A DNA stretch of 64,000 nt from Bradyrhizobium sp. CB82 (GTDB lineage Bacteria > Pseudomonadota > Alphaproteobacteria > Rhizobiales > Xanthobacteraceae): the NCBI RefSeq assembly GCF_029714405.1, contig NZ_CP121651.1, positions 496,001 to 560,000 of the forward strand. The letters run 5' to 3'. The notes beneath the pieces are model-generated. The model did not search any database. It was not told the DNA's origin and was given only the letters and a program-made list of their open reading frames with translations. Made by a program: the position numbers and the translations under genes. Shown piece after piece: positions 35,933-44,171 of the stretch (position 1 is its first letter; each line of letters starts with the position of its first letter).

Positions 35933-37319
35933 ATGGGGTAATTCCGGGCCGGAGCCATACTGAAGCTCTGAGAATCAGCTCTCCAAGAATCGATGAGGCT
36001 CACCTCTTGGGCCTTGCAATGATAGGAGAGCTGCAATGGAGCGCTATGTCGGACTTGACGTTTCTTTGAAGCTAACAGCGATCTGCATCGTTGATCGGAC
36101 GGGAAAGATTGAGCACGAAGGCGTTGTTCGTTCCGACCCCGAAGCGATCGCAGCATTCATCAAGTCAAACGCGCCGCATGTCGCGCGGATTGGACTCGAA
36201 ACAGGGGCAACGTCGACATGGCTGTGGACCGAGTTGAATAAGCTGGGGCTGCCCGTCATCTGCATCGACGCCAGGCACGCCAAGGCGGTGTTGAAAATGC
36301 AGATCAACAAGAGTGACCGCAACGATGCCGTAGGCATCGCCCGCATCATGCAATGTGGATGGTATAAGGAGGTGTGCGTCAAAGGCCTCGACAGTCATGC
36401 GGTAAAGGCTCTCCTCGTCAGCCGGGCTCTGCTCGTCAAGATCAAGCGGGATCTCGAGAACCAAATCCGCGGGCTCTTAAAGAACCTCGGGCTGGTTATT
36501 GGTCCGGCAAAGATGAACGTATTCGCATTGCGTGCTGCGGAGCTCACCAAAGAGCGGCCGGAACTCGCCCTTGCGGTAACGCCGCTACTCAGCGCCCGAG
36601 CAGCCATCGAGCAGCAGATTGCTGATCTCGACCGTAAGGTCATGAAGCTCGCACGCAGCAATGCCCAAGTGCGACAGTTCATGACGACACCTGGCATCGG
36701 CCCTGTTACGGCTCTTTGCTTTCTTGCAACGATCGACGACCCTACGCGCTTCAAAAGGTCAAGAAGCGTCGGAGCCTATGTCGGACTAACGACCCGACGC
36801 TACGCATCCGGCGAGATCGACTGGACGGGTCGAATCTCGAAGTGCGGCGACAAAATGTTGCGCGGCTATCTCTATGAGGCAGCCAATGTGCTGCTCACAC
36901 GCGTAGCAAAATGGTCAGCGCTCAAAGCCTGGGGCATTCGGCTTGCAAAGCGAACTGGGCTACGCAAGGCCAAAGTTGCGGTCGCGCGAAAGCTCGCGGT
37001 CATTCTGCATCGGATGTGGATCGATGGTACCGAATTTAGATGGTCGTCAAAGGAGACCGCCGTGCAAACAGCATAGCAGATAGCGAATTCCCGCCGAGCA
37101 CCGGCGGGATCCAAGGTCCCTGCCGGGACGTTGGCGTTGGTGCGATCGCCCCAGGCTTTGCGATGCTCAAAAGGCAAGCGCGCTTCACACATTGATCCGC
37201 CAGCGTCATCCTACGCCATCATGCGGAGGGCATGCCCCTACCGCGGAGAGAACCATGAACCCGGCAAGGATGTGTTTGGAGAGTCTTGACCGCAGGCCCG
37301 GAATTAGAGAACAGCCTGG
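35929..37319 (+). mobile_element. IS110-family element type C, copy 2 (right arm of palindrome)
   Basis: 1,391 bp, the same length and apparently the same sequence as the reverse complement of 32916-34306. Subterminal repeats: TAATTCCGGGCC at 35939-35950 and GGCCCGGAATTA at 37295-37306. The 3' non-coding part has the stems CCCGCCG/CGGCGGG (37090-37108) and GTCCC/GGGAC (37116-37129). Confidence 0.88.
36036..37076 (+). CDS. IS110-family DEDD transposase (type C, copy 2)
   Basis: 346 residues, identical to the copy at 33159-34199 and transcribed away from it. The start MERYVGLDVS lies after GGAG (GATAGGAGAGCTGCA). Intact. Confidence 0.92.
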   Translation: MERYVGLDVSLKLTAICIVDRTGKIEHEGVVRSDPEAIAAFIKSNAPHVARIGLETGATSTWLWTELNKLGLPVICIDARHAKAVLKMQINKSDRNDAVGIARIMQCGWYKEVCVKGLDSHAVKALLVSRALLVKIKRDLENQIRGLLKNLGLVIGPAKMNVFALRAAELTKERPELALAVTPLLSARAAIEQQIADLDRKVMKLARSNAQVRQFMTTPGIGPVTALCFLATIDDPTRFKRSRSVGAYVGLTTRRYASGEIDWTGRISKCGDKMLRGYLYEAANVLLTRVAKWSALKAWGIRLAKRTGLRKAKVAVARKLAVILHRMWIDGTEFRWSSKETAVQTA

Positions 37320-37344
37320 GACCGAAGCGGACATTGAGCGACGC

Positions 37345-37620
37345 TTACGAACCCGGATTTATGAATCCGCGTCCTGGGAGCGAAAGAAGTTTCGCGATTG
37401 GCGCGCCGGTCAGCAGCGTAGCGTGACCGTCGGGCGCAATGGCGTAGATGAGCGCGCGCCTTGTACGCGCGGCGGGGTCCGTCTCGATCTCGCGGGCGGC
37501 TTGCATCGCCGCGAGAACGGTGGCCCGCCTCTCGACCCGACGAGCAGCGAGTTCGCATACATCACGCGGATCGACGCGGGATTTTCGCTTCGCCCCGCTC
37601 GATTGCTCCCGCCAGGCCAC
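37345..37620 (-). CDS. Possible hypothetical protein overlapping the upstream gene
   Basis: A 91-residue frame that begins 58 bp inside the 3' end of the coiled-coil gene at 37562 and ends 26 bp from IS110-C copy 2. The content (AARRVERRATVLAAMQAAREI, LIYAIAPDGHATLLTGAPIA) looks protein-like, but no family is recognised. It may be a translationally coupled gene or the tail of a longer gene cut by the insertion. Confidence 0.35.
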   Translation of the reverse strand: MAWREQSSGAKRKSRVDPRDVCELAARRVERRATVLAAMQAAREIETDPAARTRRALIYAIAPDGHATLLTGAPIAKLLSLPGRGFINPGS

Positions 37621-38131
37621 GCAGTTGAGGTGGCGTGACGCCTAACGCGACCTCGATCTCCCCGGCTACCTTTCGAAGGAAATGACCGAATTGACCGGCC
37701 TCGAACGTCAAGTGGTCGATCGTGACGAAGCTTTCCCTAAGACTGCGCAGTTCGCGGAGCAACGACTCAAGCCGTTCCTGAATCGCGTCGGCGGTAGCCG
37801 TAATCTCTTTTGCTGCGGCCTTTCGCTCCTCACGCTCGGCCTCGGTGGCAATTTTCTGTTCGGTATCGGCGATCTGGCCCGCAAGCGCTGCGCATGCGTC
37901 GCTGAGGCTGGACAGGCGCAGCGTCGCCGCGTCCACCGCGTTTTCAAGTTTCGCGATCGTCCCATCGTCGCTGATATCGGATTCGAAGAAAAATCTCTGT
38001 TGATCTGCCCTGGCCTGATCGAGCGCGGATTGGGTTTCCGCCTTTCGCTCATTGAGGGTCGAATGCCGCGAACGCAATTTCGCGAGGGCAATGTCGAGGC
38101 TCTCAATCGTTGTGGTCTTCCTTGCTGCCAT
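37562..38131 (-). CDS. Coiled-coil hypothetical protein
   Basis: About 189 residues from ATG 38131 (the frame is open to 38173), mostly predicted helix with heptad-like repeats (IALAKLRSRHSTLNERKAET, CAALAGQIADTEQKIATEAE). No catalytic motif. It directly follows the small gene at 38170. Function unknown; this may be island cargo. Confidence 0.55.
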   Translation of the reverse strand: MAARKTTTIESLDIALAKLRSRHSTLNERKAETQSALDQARADQQRFFFESDISDDGTIAKLENAVDAATLRLSSLSDACAALAGQIADTEQKIATEAEREERKAAAKEITATADAIQERLESLLRELRSLRESFVTIDHLTFEAGQFGHFLRKVAGEIEVALGVTPPQLRGLAGAIERGEAKIPRRSA

Positions 38132-38169
38132 GGTGGGATGGTATGCCGTCGTCGCACAATTGAAAGAGG

Positions 38170-38475
38170 TCACGCTGTCGTCGCGCGCTCATTCGGTGCC
38201 GAAGCTTGCAGCGTCGCGCTCATTTGAGTGAGTTTCGTCGCCCGTGTCATCGCGCAGAGCGCCGCGTACTCACCTTCGTGGTCTCGAATCCAATCGATCA
38301 GCCGCCTCTTGCTGATGAGCCAGATCGAACCCGCGATCAAAATGCCGAGCGGCTTACCACATGCCGCTGCTTCGGTCGCGCGACGCCGAATTGTGGCCGA
38401 CGAGACATCGGCAATGAAGCCCGCTGCATCACTGTTTACCGCGTCGCCCGCGCCACGAGGGACTACTTTCGCCAA
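38170..38475 (-). CDS. Small HTH/excisionase-like hypothetical protein
   Basis: 101 residues. The core VSSATIRRRATEAAACGKPL followed by GILIAGSIWLISKRRLIDWI has the form of an excisionase-type winged helix in which a helix-turn-helix is followed by a short hairpin. It overlaps the gene upstream (38429-38629) by 47 bp, and its own end nearly meets the coiled-coil gene. DNA binding is a weak inference. Confidence 0.5.
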   Translation of the reverse strand: MAKVVPRGAGDAVNSDAAGFIADVSSATIRRRATEAAACGKPLGILIAGSIWLISKRRLIDWIRDHEGEYAALCAMTRATKLTQMSATLQASAPNERATTA

Positions 38476-38629
38476 TAGCGCGCTCTACTTCCGAGGCCAG
38501 CACAGTAAGGTGCTCAGCAAGTCTGGCGAACAGCTCCCGCTTTTTCGGGTCGGTTGCGAGGTCCCGAACGAGAGCGCATTCGGCAGCGTCGGTGCGGAGC
38601 TTTTCCAGTCGGGCCTGCATATCCTTCAT
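38429..38629 (-). CDS. Short hypothetical protein, Bradyrhizobium type
   Basis: 66 residues, predicted helical (MKDMQARLEKLRTDAAECAL, LFARLAEHLTVLASEVERAI). I associate this type with rhizobial genomes, where similar small proteins occur in several copies. Function unknown. First of three overlapping minus-strand genes. Confidence 0.55.
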   Translation of the reverse strand: MKDMQARLEKLRTDAAECALVRDLATDPKKRELFARLAEHLTVLASEVERAIGESSPSWRGRRGKQ

Positions 38630-38861
38630 GGCCGGCTTCGCTGTTCCGTTGCGGAAACATTACAAATACAGCCTCGCGGCAAAAGTTAACACCGCGGTGT
38701 GCCTGATGCGCGCTAGACATTTTGTGCGTGGCGCATTGGCCCCCCGCGCCGCGTCCATCGGACCGCCGGCCCACCCTCTCCGATACAGGGCCGGCTGGCC
38801 CGAGGGGCGATTGCGCCAATGTCCGGAAGCGGATAGAGCCGAGCGTCGAATCGGCCTCGAC

Positions 38862-38953
38862 CCCATTTATTATCGGCGAGGATGGTCACATCTGCGATGC
38901 GCGGGTGATTGAGGCGGCCAGTGATGAAGCCGCCGTCAAGGCCGCACGGCGCT
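38862..38953 (+). pseudogene. Remnant of a DUF6894-like gene
   Basis: About 30 codons reading FIIGEDGHICDARVIEAASD followed by EAAVKAARR, similar to the middle of DUF6894-like proteins, then abruptly IS256 sequence. Start and end are missing. Confidence 0.4.
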
Positions 38954-39469
38954 CCGCCGCACCTTCGGTTCGGCCGCGATCCAGCGCTGCCAGATCCACA
39001 AGGCGCGCAACATCAACGCCTGCCGAAAGGGCATCATGCGGCCACCCGTCGGGTGCTGCGCCAGGCCTGGGAGCTCGATGACGCCGACAAGGCTGAAAAA
39101 TTGATCCGCAATCTCGCGCGTCGACTCGACCAGCAATGGCCCGGCGTAGCGGCCAGCATCCTCGAAGGCCTCGACGAAATCCTGACTGTCGTCCGGTTGA
39201 AGTTGCCGAAGGAGCTTCGTCGATCGCTCGCCTGTACCAACATCGCCGAGAACATGATGGGCACCATTCGCCGCGTCACGCGCAACGTCAAACGCTGGCG
39301 GGATGCCGGTATGGCCTTGCGATGGGTCGCGGCCGGCATGATCGAGGCCAACAAGGGCTTCCGACGATTGAAGGCGCATAAGCAATTGTCGGTTCTGCGT
39401 GCGGCTCTTCAAGCTCGCTACAATCGCATGACGATCAACCCCGTTGCCCACGTCACGACGGCCGCGTAA
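38954..39469 (+). pseudogene. IS256-family transposase, C-terminal remnant
   Basis: The C-terminal ~150 residues of an IS256/Mutator-type transposase: AWELDDADKAEKLIRNLARR, SLACTNIAENMMGTIRRVTR and NVKRWRDAGMALRWVAAGMI. Upstream of RQAWELDD the homologous sequence (RCQIHKARNI) is in another frame, so there is also a frameshift. The N-terminal catalytic part is absent. Confidence 0.85.
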
Positions 39470-39538
39470 CATTCATTCCGGCAACGTCGGCCCGACCTAG
39501 TTCAACAACGATCGGGACATCCCCCCTGCGCACTTCTG

Positions 39539-39739
39539 CTGCCTACTCTGCCGCCGCCCGAACCGAAGCCGGTCTCGCGCGATTTGGTGCCCATGGCGGA
39601 AGAATGCGCCGCGCCGCGCGGGACAGGCAAGCCGCTACAGATTGCGGTGGACAACGTCCCGGGTACAACGGAGCGCGCTCAGCGGCAAACGGATCATGAC
39701 GTGCTTACGCTGCTCCCCATCGCTCCCAGCTATTGCTAA
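39539..39739 (+). other. Short open frame, possible gene remnant
   Basis: An open frame of 66 codons ending at a TAA (39737-39739), reading PEPKPVSRDLVPMAEECAAP and so on, without a convincing start. It may be the tail of a gene lost when the IS256 element was inserted. No family recognised. Confidence 0.25.
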
Positions 39740-40050
39740 GTATTGATCGATCCCCCGTCAACGACGATCGTTTGGCCAGTGACGAAGTCACTATCTCCCG
39801 CGGCCAGAAAGATCAACGCACCGATCAGTTCAGCGGGATAGCCGTCCCGTTTCAGTGCTCTGCTCTCGATGGCGCGATCGCGGGCAGCAGCCCTGCGATC
39901 TGAATTGGCATGGGTACCTTCGGTCTGGATCAGTCCTGGTGCCAAAGTGTTCACGCAAATATTGTGCGGGCCGAGTTCGCGTGACAATGCCCGCGTAAAT
40001 GCAACGATACCGCCTTTCGAGGTGACGTAATGCTTGTCCAGCCAATGGCC
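39736..40050 (-). pseudogene. Short-chain dehydrogenase (SDR), C-terminal fragment
   Basis: Encodes the second half of a classical SDR: active-site YxxxK in HYVTSKGGIVAFTRALSREL, NICVNTLAPGLIQTEGTHAN, and the terminal SDFVTGQTIVVDGGS. The Rossmann nucleotide-binding half is missing; upstream of about 40050 the frame changes into unrelated residues. Not expected to be functional. Confidence 0.82.
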
Positions 40051-40142
40051 CCATCGCGTCATTTGCTGCGAAGCGGAAACACGCGGAATGCATGAACCAG
40101 ATCTCGCCGAACGGAGACCCATAGGTAGGATCGGGGGTTCGC

Positions 40143-40562
40143 ATGATTGCAACCGCGCTTGATCATATTCCTATTCCGCCATGGGCAAATCAACTTGGCT
40201 GGCGCGTCATCGATGCGCGCCCGGACGAGGGCTGGATCAGGATCGGCTTCGAAGGCAAGCCAGAGTTCTGCAATGCCGCCGGGTTCGTGCAGGGCGGCAT
40301 CCAGTCCGCCATGCTCGACGGCACCATGGGGGCGGCCGTGTTCGTTATGACCGACGGAAAGCTGTACGGCCCGACCATCAGCTTGACCGTGAATTTCCTG
40401 GCGCGGGCGAAGACCGGCCCGATGACGAGCGAGGCGAAGGTCACGCTGCTCAGCAAAAGTATTGCCTTCGTCGAGGGAAAGCTGACTGCGGACGACGGCA
40501 CGCTGCTCGCGACCGCCTCGGCTAGCACCCGGCTCGTCGAGGCCACCAAGGCCATCAGGTGA
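40143..40562 (+). CDS. PaaI-type hotdog thioesterase
   Basis: 139 residues of the hotdog fold: GWIRIGFEGKPEFCNAAGFV followed by QGGIQSAMLDGTMGAAVFVM (the PaaI signature region with the catalytic-type Asp in AMLDG), then ISLTVNFLARAKTGPMTSEA. Family members hydrolyse acyl-CoA thioesters, for example in aromatic-acid breakdown. Complete. Divergent from the SDR fragment; both may derive from one catabolic cluster. Confidence 0.85.
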   Translation: MIATALDHIPIPPWANQLGWRVIDARPDEGWIRIGFEGKPEFCNAAGFVQGGIQSAMLDGTMGAAVFVMTDGKLYGPTISLTVNFLARAKTGPMTSEAKVTLLSKSIAFVEGKLTADDGTLLATASASTRLVEATKAIR

Positions 40563-40623
40563 CAATTACACGCGCTCAGGCTGGTTACCACGCGCTACTT
40601 AGACTGTCGCCGGGAGAAGAACC

Positions 40624-40776
40624 ATGTGGGCGCTTCAAACGCTTGCGATCTACCTTACGCCGTTCTTGATCATCGGGATAGCCGTCAAACTCCTGATGAG
40701 GCGCTACAGCGTTGACCTCACTGATGTCCAAAAGCAGGCTGAGACAAAGCGCAGGCCGCGCAAGGTTTTCTCTTAG
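40624..40776 (+). CDS. 50-residue membrane protein
   Basis: A short gene: MWALQTLAIYLTPFLIIGIA then VKLLMRRYSVDLTDVQKQ and a basic tail. One membrane segment (about 5-22) with a cytoplasmic-looking basic C-terminus. The ATG is preceded by GGGAGAAGAACC. It lies 61 bp after the thioesterase gene and could share its transcript. Function unknown. Confidence 0.55.
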   Translation: MWALQTLAIYLTPFLIIGIAVKLLMRRYSVDLTDVQKQAETKRRPRKVFS

Positions 40777-41170
40777 GAGGCTGGCGCACCGAAGAGTGAG
40801 GCCCCCTCAGTTCGCAGCCTCTTCATTTCCGAAACGTCTCCCCTTCTGAGACCTTTAGGTCCCGCCAGGTCCGGTTTGCGCCAAAAACGGGCAAATTCGC
40901 CCGCTGCGATTGCCTTCGGCGAGACCCATGATGCGATTGGTCTCATCGCGTTTCAATCTCATGACATTTGACATTGGTTGTCCGGGTCCTTTGGGGAGGG
41001 TCGCGTGCGTGGGGTCAGCATATTTACAATTTTCGTTTTTCGGGTTTCGTTTGCTGAATTTCGCCTTAAAGGTTCACGCGAAGGTGCGGCGCACCGATCT
41101 GACCGAGGCGACGAAGCAAGGGGGCGGATTAAGTGTTCGGGGCTGCCTTTTTGATAAGGTAACTGAACGC
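40777..41170. other. Intergenic, no gene seen
   Basis: About 390 bp including a lower-GC stretch near 41020-41060. No supported gene, RNA or clear terminator. Confidence 0.4.
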
Positions 41171-41671
41171 TTAGTTCTCAATGGGAATAGCAGCGCATCC
41201 CAACGTATCGTCGACCTCGTTCCGCCAAATCTTTCTCGACCACTTACTAGTAGGATCGACGCTTCGCCAGAACCTTTCGTCCTCTGCCAACTTGATGGAA
41301 ATGTTTTCGGGCACGAGGCCATGCCTGACGTTTGTAACAAGTTCGCGAAAGCGCGAGGGCGACGCAGTGATATCGAGTGTAATGAATGGACCGATCCCAC
41401 CGATCCCATCATTGTGCCCGATGAAAGGCCAATACCGCATTGTGCTTCCCGCCGGTTCTGTCGGCGTCGAACTAAAGGTTAGGTTTGCGGTGATCGTTGA
41501 TTTTTCAAACTTGCCGTCGCCTAACACCTCTCCCGTCTCCAATTCTAGCAGTCCGCCTGTTAGATAGACGTCGTAAGAGGTTTGGAAGAGCCTGCTTTCA
41601 GACCAATCACTTCCATATCCGGTGTGCTCCTCCATCCGGAGCGATTGAAACCATAGTGTCAACGTCTGCAT
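41171..41671 (-). CDS. Hypothetical protein in a lower-GC island segment
   Basis: 166 residues, soluble, no recognised domain (SRLFQTSYDVYLTGGLLELE, FITLDITASPSRFRELVTNV, DERFWRSVDPTSKWSRKIW). Its lower GC compared with neighbours suggests recent acquisition. The start at 41671 is the only in-frame ATG that keeps the N-terminus; no strong ribosome binding site. Confidence 0.5.
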   Translation of the reverse strand: MQTLTLWFQSLRMEEHTGYGSDWSESRLFQTSYDVYLTGGLLELETGEVLGDGKFEKSTITANLTFSSTPTEPAGSTMRYWPFIGHNDGIGGIGPFITLDITASPSRFRELVTNVRHGLVPENISIKLAEDERFWRSVDPTSKWSRKIWRNEVDDTLGCAAIPIEN

Positions 41672-41928
41672 TGGATTGCCCCATTTTTATCCCAGGGTCT
41701 TGTCTTCGGACCGGGAATTTCGCTCCGTAGCCATTCCGCAATATCCGTTCGCTTCTGTTTATCCACTCATGATCGAGTGCCCCTTCCTTCTTGCAATTCC
41801 TGGAAGAGAAACGAGAAATAAGAAGCCATGACTCCCGCCGAACCGCACATCAGCATCAACGGCCGGCCGCTGACCGAGGCGCAGGCGATGACGGTGCGCG
41901 TGGCAGTCAAGCCGGATGCGCGGTCTGG

Positions 41929-42363
41929 TCAAGCGATCTCATCAGCCCAGCCAGCGAGGTCCTTGATCGCACATTGCATGCTATCATAAGCGGCAACGTT
42001 GTTGGTAGACGTGAGAACGGTGTAGCCCTTGTTCAGTGCCACCGCCGCCGTGTGGCGTTCGACGTGGCTATCGTAGGCACCTCGCGAAAACCCCAAATTC
42101 AACTCCTCCGTAATCCGGGCGGCCCGCACTTCCACATGTGTGGTCAACTGAAGCCGCTTCACAATGTGCGGAGCGAGTTCTTTTGCCTCGTCTTCGTAAA
42201 GGTCCTTGAACTCCTGCCACGCCCAGCTCGGCACGCCGATTGTGCCGTCCTCCAAACGCGCGATCAGCGTCGCCTTCAGATTGCCGGATGCCGTTGCCAG
42301 TTCATACAAACCGCTCGTGTCGATGACGCACGAGCAGTCAGACTCCGGCTTTTTAGCCATCAT
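41929..42363 (-). CDS. PIN-like domain protein (possible toxin)
   Basis: 144 residues. The N-terminus CSCVIDTSGLYELA has the leading aspartate of PIN-fold nucleases; VPSWAWQEFKDLYEDEAKEL supplies an acidic cluster and LTSTNNVAAYDSMQCAI could give the later acidic residues. Similar to PIN-like (DUF4411-type) proteins that act as RNase toxins. The start overlaps the stop of a decayed upstream frame (GATGATGGCTAA), as in toxin-antitoxin pairs. Activity not shown. Confidence 0.55.
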   Translation of the reverse strand: MMAKKPESDCSCVIDTSGLYELATASGNLKATLIARLEDGTIGVPSWAWQEFKDLYEDEAKELAPHIVKRLQLTTHVEVRAARITEELNLGFSRGAYDSHVERHTAAVALNKGYTVLTSTNNVAAYDSMQCAIKDLAGWADEIA

Positions 42364-42560
42364 CGAGCTCCAGATTCCGGAGCTCGTTAGCTGAAAGGGA
42401 GTTCACATAGTCTCGAAGCAGGACTTCTGATACTTCGGCTTCAGCCCAGACGCACGATAGAGATCAATTTCGCTAATCAGTCCCTGATCCAAAAATCGCT
42501 TAAAGTCTTTGGCAAATGCGAACCCAAATTTTGCGAGCTTTACCTTTTCCTGTGCAGGCG
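42364..42560 (-). pseudogene. Decayed gene upstream of the PIN-like gene
   Basis: Two partial frames join if one frameshift near 42430 is allowed: KVKLAKFGFAFAKDFKRFLD then QGLISEIDLYRASGLK, continuing AEVSEVLLRDYVNSLSANEL and ending LELDDG with a stop that overlaps the PIN-like start. No start codon is visible. This is the position expected for an antitoxin or partner protein; the identity is unknown. Confidence 0.35.
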
Positions 42561-43097
42561 GTTGTTTGCCTCCGCCACCCTATTTGGAATAGTCGGGATT
42601 GTCGCTATGGACCAACGAAAGCCATTTGCTGTGGCTCCGACGTCGGAACGGCTATTCTTCAGCTATACGGAGAATTGGGGATTGCCCCGCTGGAGCGGCG
42701 AATCTCCCGAATCAGGAGGCTTTTCCGGGTACCCGAACCGGACCGCCCTGCGGGTGAACTTGAGGAGGAGTTGAACTGGGTCGAAAGCCGGTATGAACTC
42801 TTCAAGATCGAATTTTTCCGAGAGTACCGCTGGTGCGTCGTGCTCAACACCGTTGTTGCCCTTGTTTTGGCGGCGCTTCTCGTCGTTATCGCATTGAAGG
42901 CCGATGATCAAATATCGGACGGGTATGAATGGTTTGCTGTCTTCGCCATAGCGGCTTCCTACCTCCCCGCGCCTTGTATTTTTGGTTCTCTTTGGGTGGA
43001 CGCGCAGAGGCGCGTAAAGCCCTTGGAAGCCAAAGCAGATAGCATCGAGAAGCGGGCGCTTGACCACGTTCCGCTCAGTACACCCGAGGCGAGTTAG
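42516..43097 (+). CDS. Hypothetical membrane protein with two TM segments
   Basis: Up to 193 residues. The C-terminal part is convincing: EEELNWVESRYELFKIEFFR, a membrane segment VVLNTVVALVLAALLVVIAL, a second one WFAVFAIAASYLPAPCIFG, then a charged tail. The first ~45 residues overlap the antisense remnant and may not be translated; no better in-frame ATG was found. It looks like a small two-TM (SLATT-like or bacteriocin-linked) protein, but no family can be named. Confidence 0.5.
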   Translation: MRTQILRALPFPVQAVVCLRHPIWNSRDCRYGPTKAICCGSDVGTAILQLYGELGIAPLERRISRIRRLFRVPEPDRPAGELEEELNWVESRYELFKIEFFREYRWCVVLNTVVALVLAALLVVIALKADDQISDGYEWFAVFAIAASYLPAPCIFGSLWVDAQRRVKPLEAKADSIEKRALDHVPLSTPEAS

Positions 43098-43741
43098 TCA
43101 AGGGTAAATTTCCCCACATGCTGCTCTCTTGTCGGGTCCTCCGGTTGGCTGGGTTCAGCGGGCGCTTCCTTCCATTCTTGGCATGAAGGCCCCTTGCTTG
43201 GCCGCGCTGAGCGGTCAATCTCCGCAGCCCGCAAGGGGCGCGCCTTTAGGCGCGCTGGATTGACGGCGAAAGCGCCTGCCGAGCGATAATGTGCCATGCC
43301 AGAAAGGCCTGACAGCGAAGTTCATGATCTTCATCTTCACACGCCGTTTGGCGCGTCTTCTCGCCCGCAAGCGTGACGTCACGTGTACAGCGGCATTGGC
43401 ACCGGCGACGAAATCCGAGGCGAGCCCGCTATCAGGCGCTGATCGCGCCGCAGCCTTGTATTCGGTCGATTCTTTGAGGATCGAACCATGATGCAGTCAT
43501 GCGCATCGGCGGCGAGCTCCGGGGCGGTGGGTCCATCCTTGACCGCGGCTTGAAAGTCCAACGAGTAGCTCTCCCAGACGGAGCTAGGGCGCATCATTCT
43601 CGCTACAGAACCCGCGCGATAAGATGGACCATCGCGTACGGGCTTTTCTTGTTACGCTTTTTGTTTGCGGCAGGGGGCGAGGACAACAATGTGAGCGAGT
43701 TATAAATAGAAATATAAGTTTTAAGTTGCAATCACATCCCT
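43098..43741. other. Long intergenic stretch upstream of groES
   Basis: A possible 67-residue frame at 43094-43297 (minus) and one at 43379-43597 (minus) lack supporting features. A perfect 7-bp hairpin GCGCGCC/GGCGCGC with a TTTA loop is at 43238-43255, without a T-run. AT-rich DNA near 43690-43740 leads into the groES promoter. Confidence 0.4.
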
Positions 43742-43768
43742 CTTGCGCCCCAGTATCACTGGTATATG
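43742..43768 (+). promoter_or_regulatory. Possible heat-shock type promoter of groES
   Basis: CTTGCG at 43742-43747 and TATATG at 43763-43768 are spaced in the range used by RpoH-type promoters and place transcription start at about 43775, next to the CIRCE. A sigma-70 reading has a short spacer. Low certainty. Confidence 0.35.
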
Positions 43769-43777
43769 TGAGAGCGG

Positions 43778-43804
43778 TTGGCACTCGTGCATTGCGACTG
43801 CCAA
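43778..43804 (+). promoter_or_regulatory. CIRCE operator (HrcA site)
   Basis: TTGGCACTC, nine bases, GACTGCCAA. The consensus is TTAGCACTC-N9-GAGTGCTAA; here the arms differ from perfect symmetry at one position and keep the exact 9-base spacer. It is 34 bp ahead of the groES ATG, the standard location for repression by HrcA. Confidence 0.85.
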
Positions 43805-43838
43805 CCCAAAGAATATTCATAAAGTGAGGGAGGACTGC

Positions 43839-44153
43839 ATGAAATTCCGCCCGCTTCACGACCGCGTCGTGGTCAAGCGCATCGAAGCTGAGGAGAAGTC
43901 CGCTGGCGGCATCATCATTCCCGACACGGCCAAGGAAAAGCCCTCTCAGGGCGAAGTCATCGCCGTAGGTCCGGGCGGCCGCGACGAGAACGGCAAGCTG
44001 ATCCCGATCGACGTGCAGGTCGGCGACCGCGTGCTGTTCGGCAAGTGGTCGGGCACCGAGGTCAAGATCGACGGCCAGGACCTGTTGATCATGAAGGAAA
44101 GCGACATCATGGGGGTGCTCGAAGCTCCCGCTTCGAAGAAGAAGGCCGCCTGA
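43839..44153 (+). CDS. groES: Co-chaperonin GroES
   Basis: 104 residues, normal length. It has the GroES signature [20 protein letters not shown], the mobile loop [20 protein letters not shown] and the roof region. ATG 43839 follows GGGAGGA; the frame is open to 43743, but that part includes the CIRCE. It caps GroEL during ATP-dependent protein folding in the cytoplasm. The partner groEL is downstream, but a 1.55-kb IS1182-family element now separates the two. Confidence 0.97.
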   Translation: MKFRPLHDRVVVKRIEAEEKSAGGIIIPDTAKEKPSQGEVIAVGPGGRDENGKLIPIDVQVGDRVLFGKWSGTEVKIDGQDLLIMKESDIMGVLEAPASKKKAA

Positions 44154-44171
44154 TCAACCGCTCGCACCGCT

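Noticed and set aside
32916-37319. Composite transposon carrying cargo genes
   Set aside because: The only content between the arms is the IS1182-like element itself, and IS110 elements do not normally form composite transposons; end-targeting explains the layout better.
43094-43597. Two short minus-strand genes between the membrane protein and groES
   Set aside because: No ribosome binding site, unusual composition and a hairpin within the first; kept only as an intergenic note.
43778-43800. Sigma-54 (-24/-12) promoter ahead of groES, from TGGCAC...TTGC
   Set aside because: The spacer between the GG and GC elements is 12 bases rather than 10, and no NifA-type TGT-N10-ACA site was found. 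The same bases form a good CIRCE with the exact spacer.
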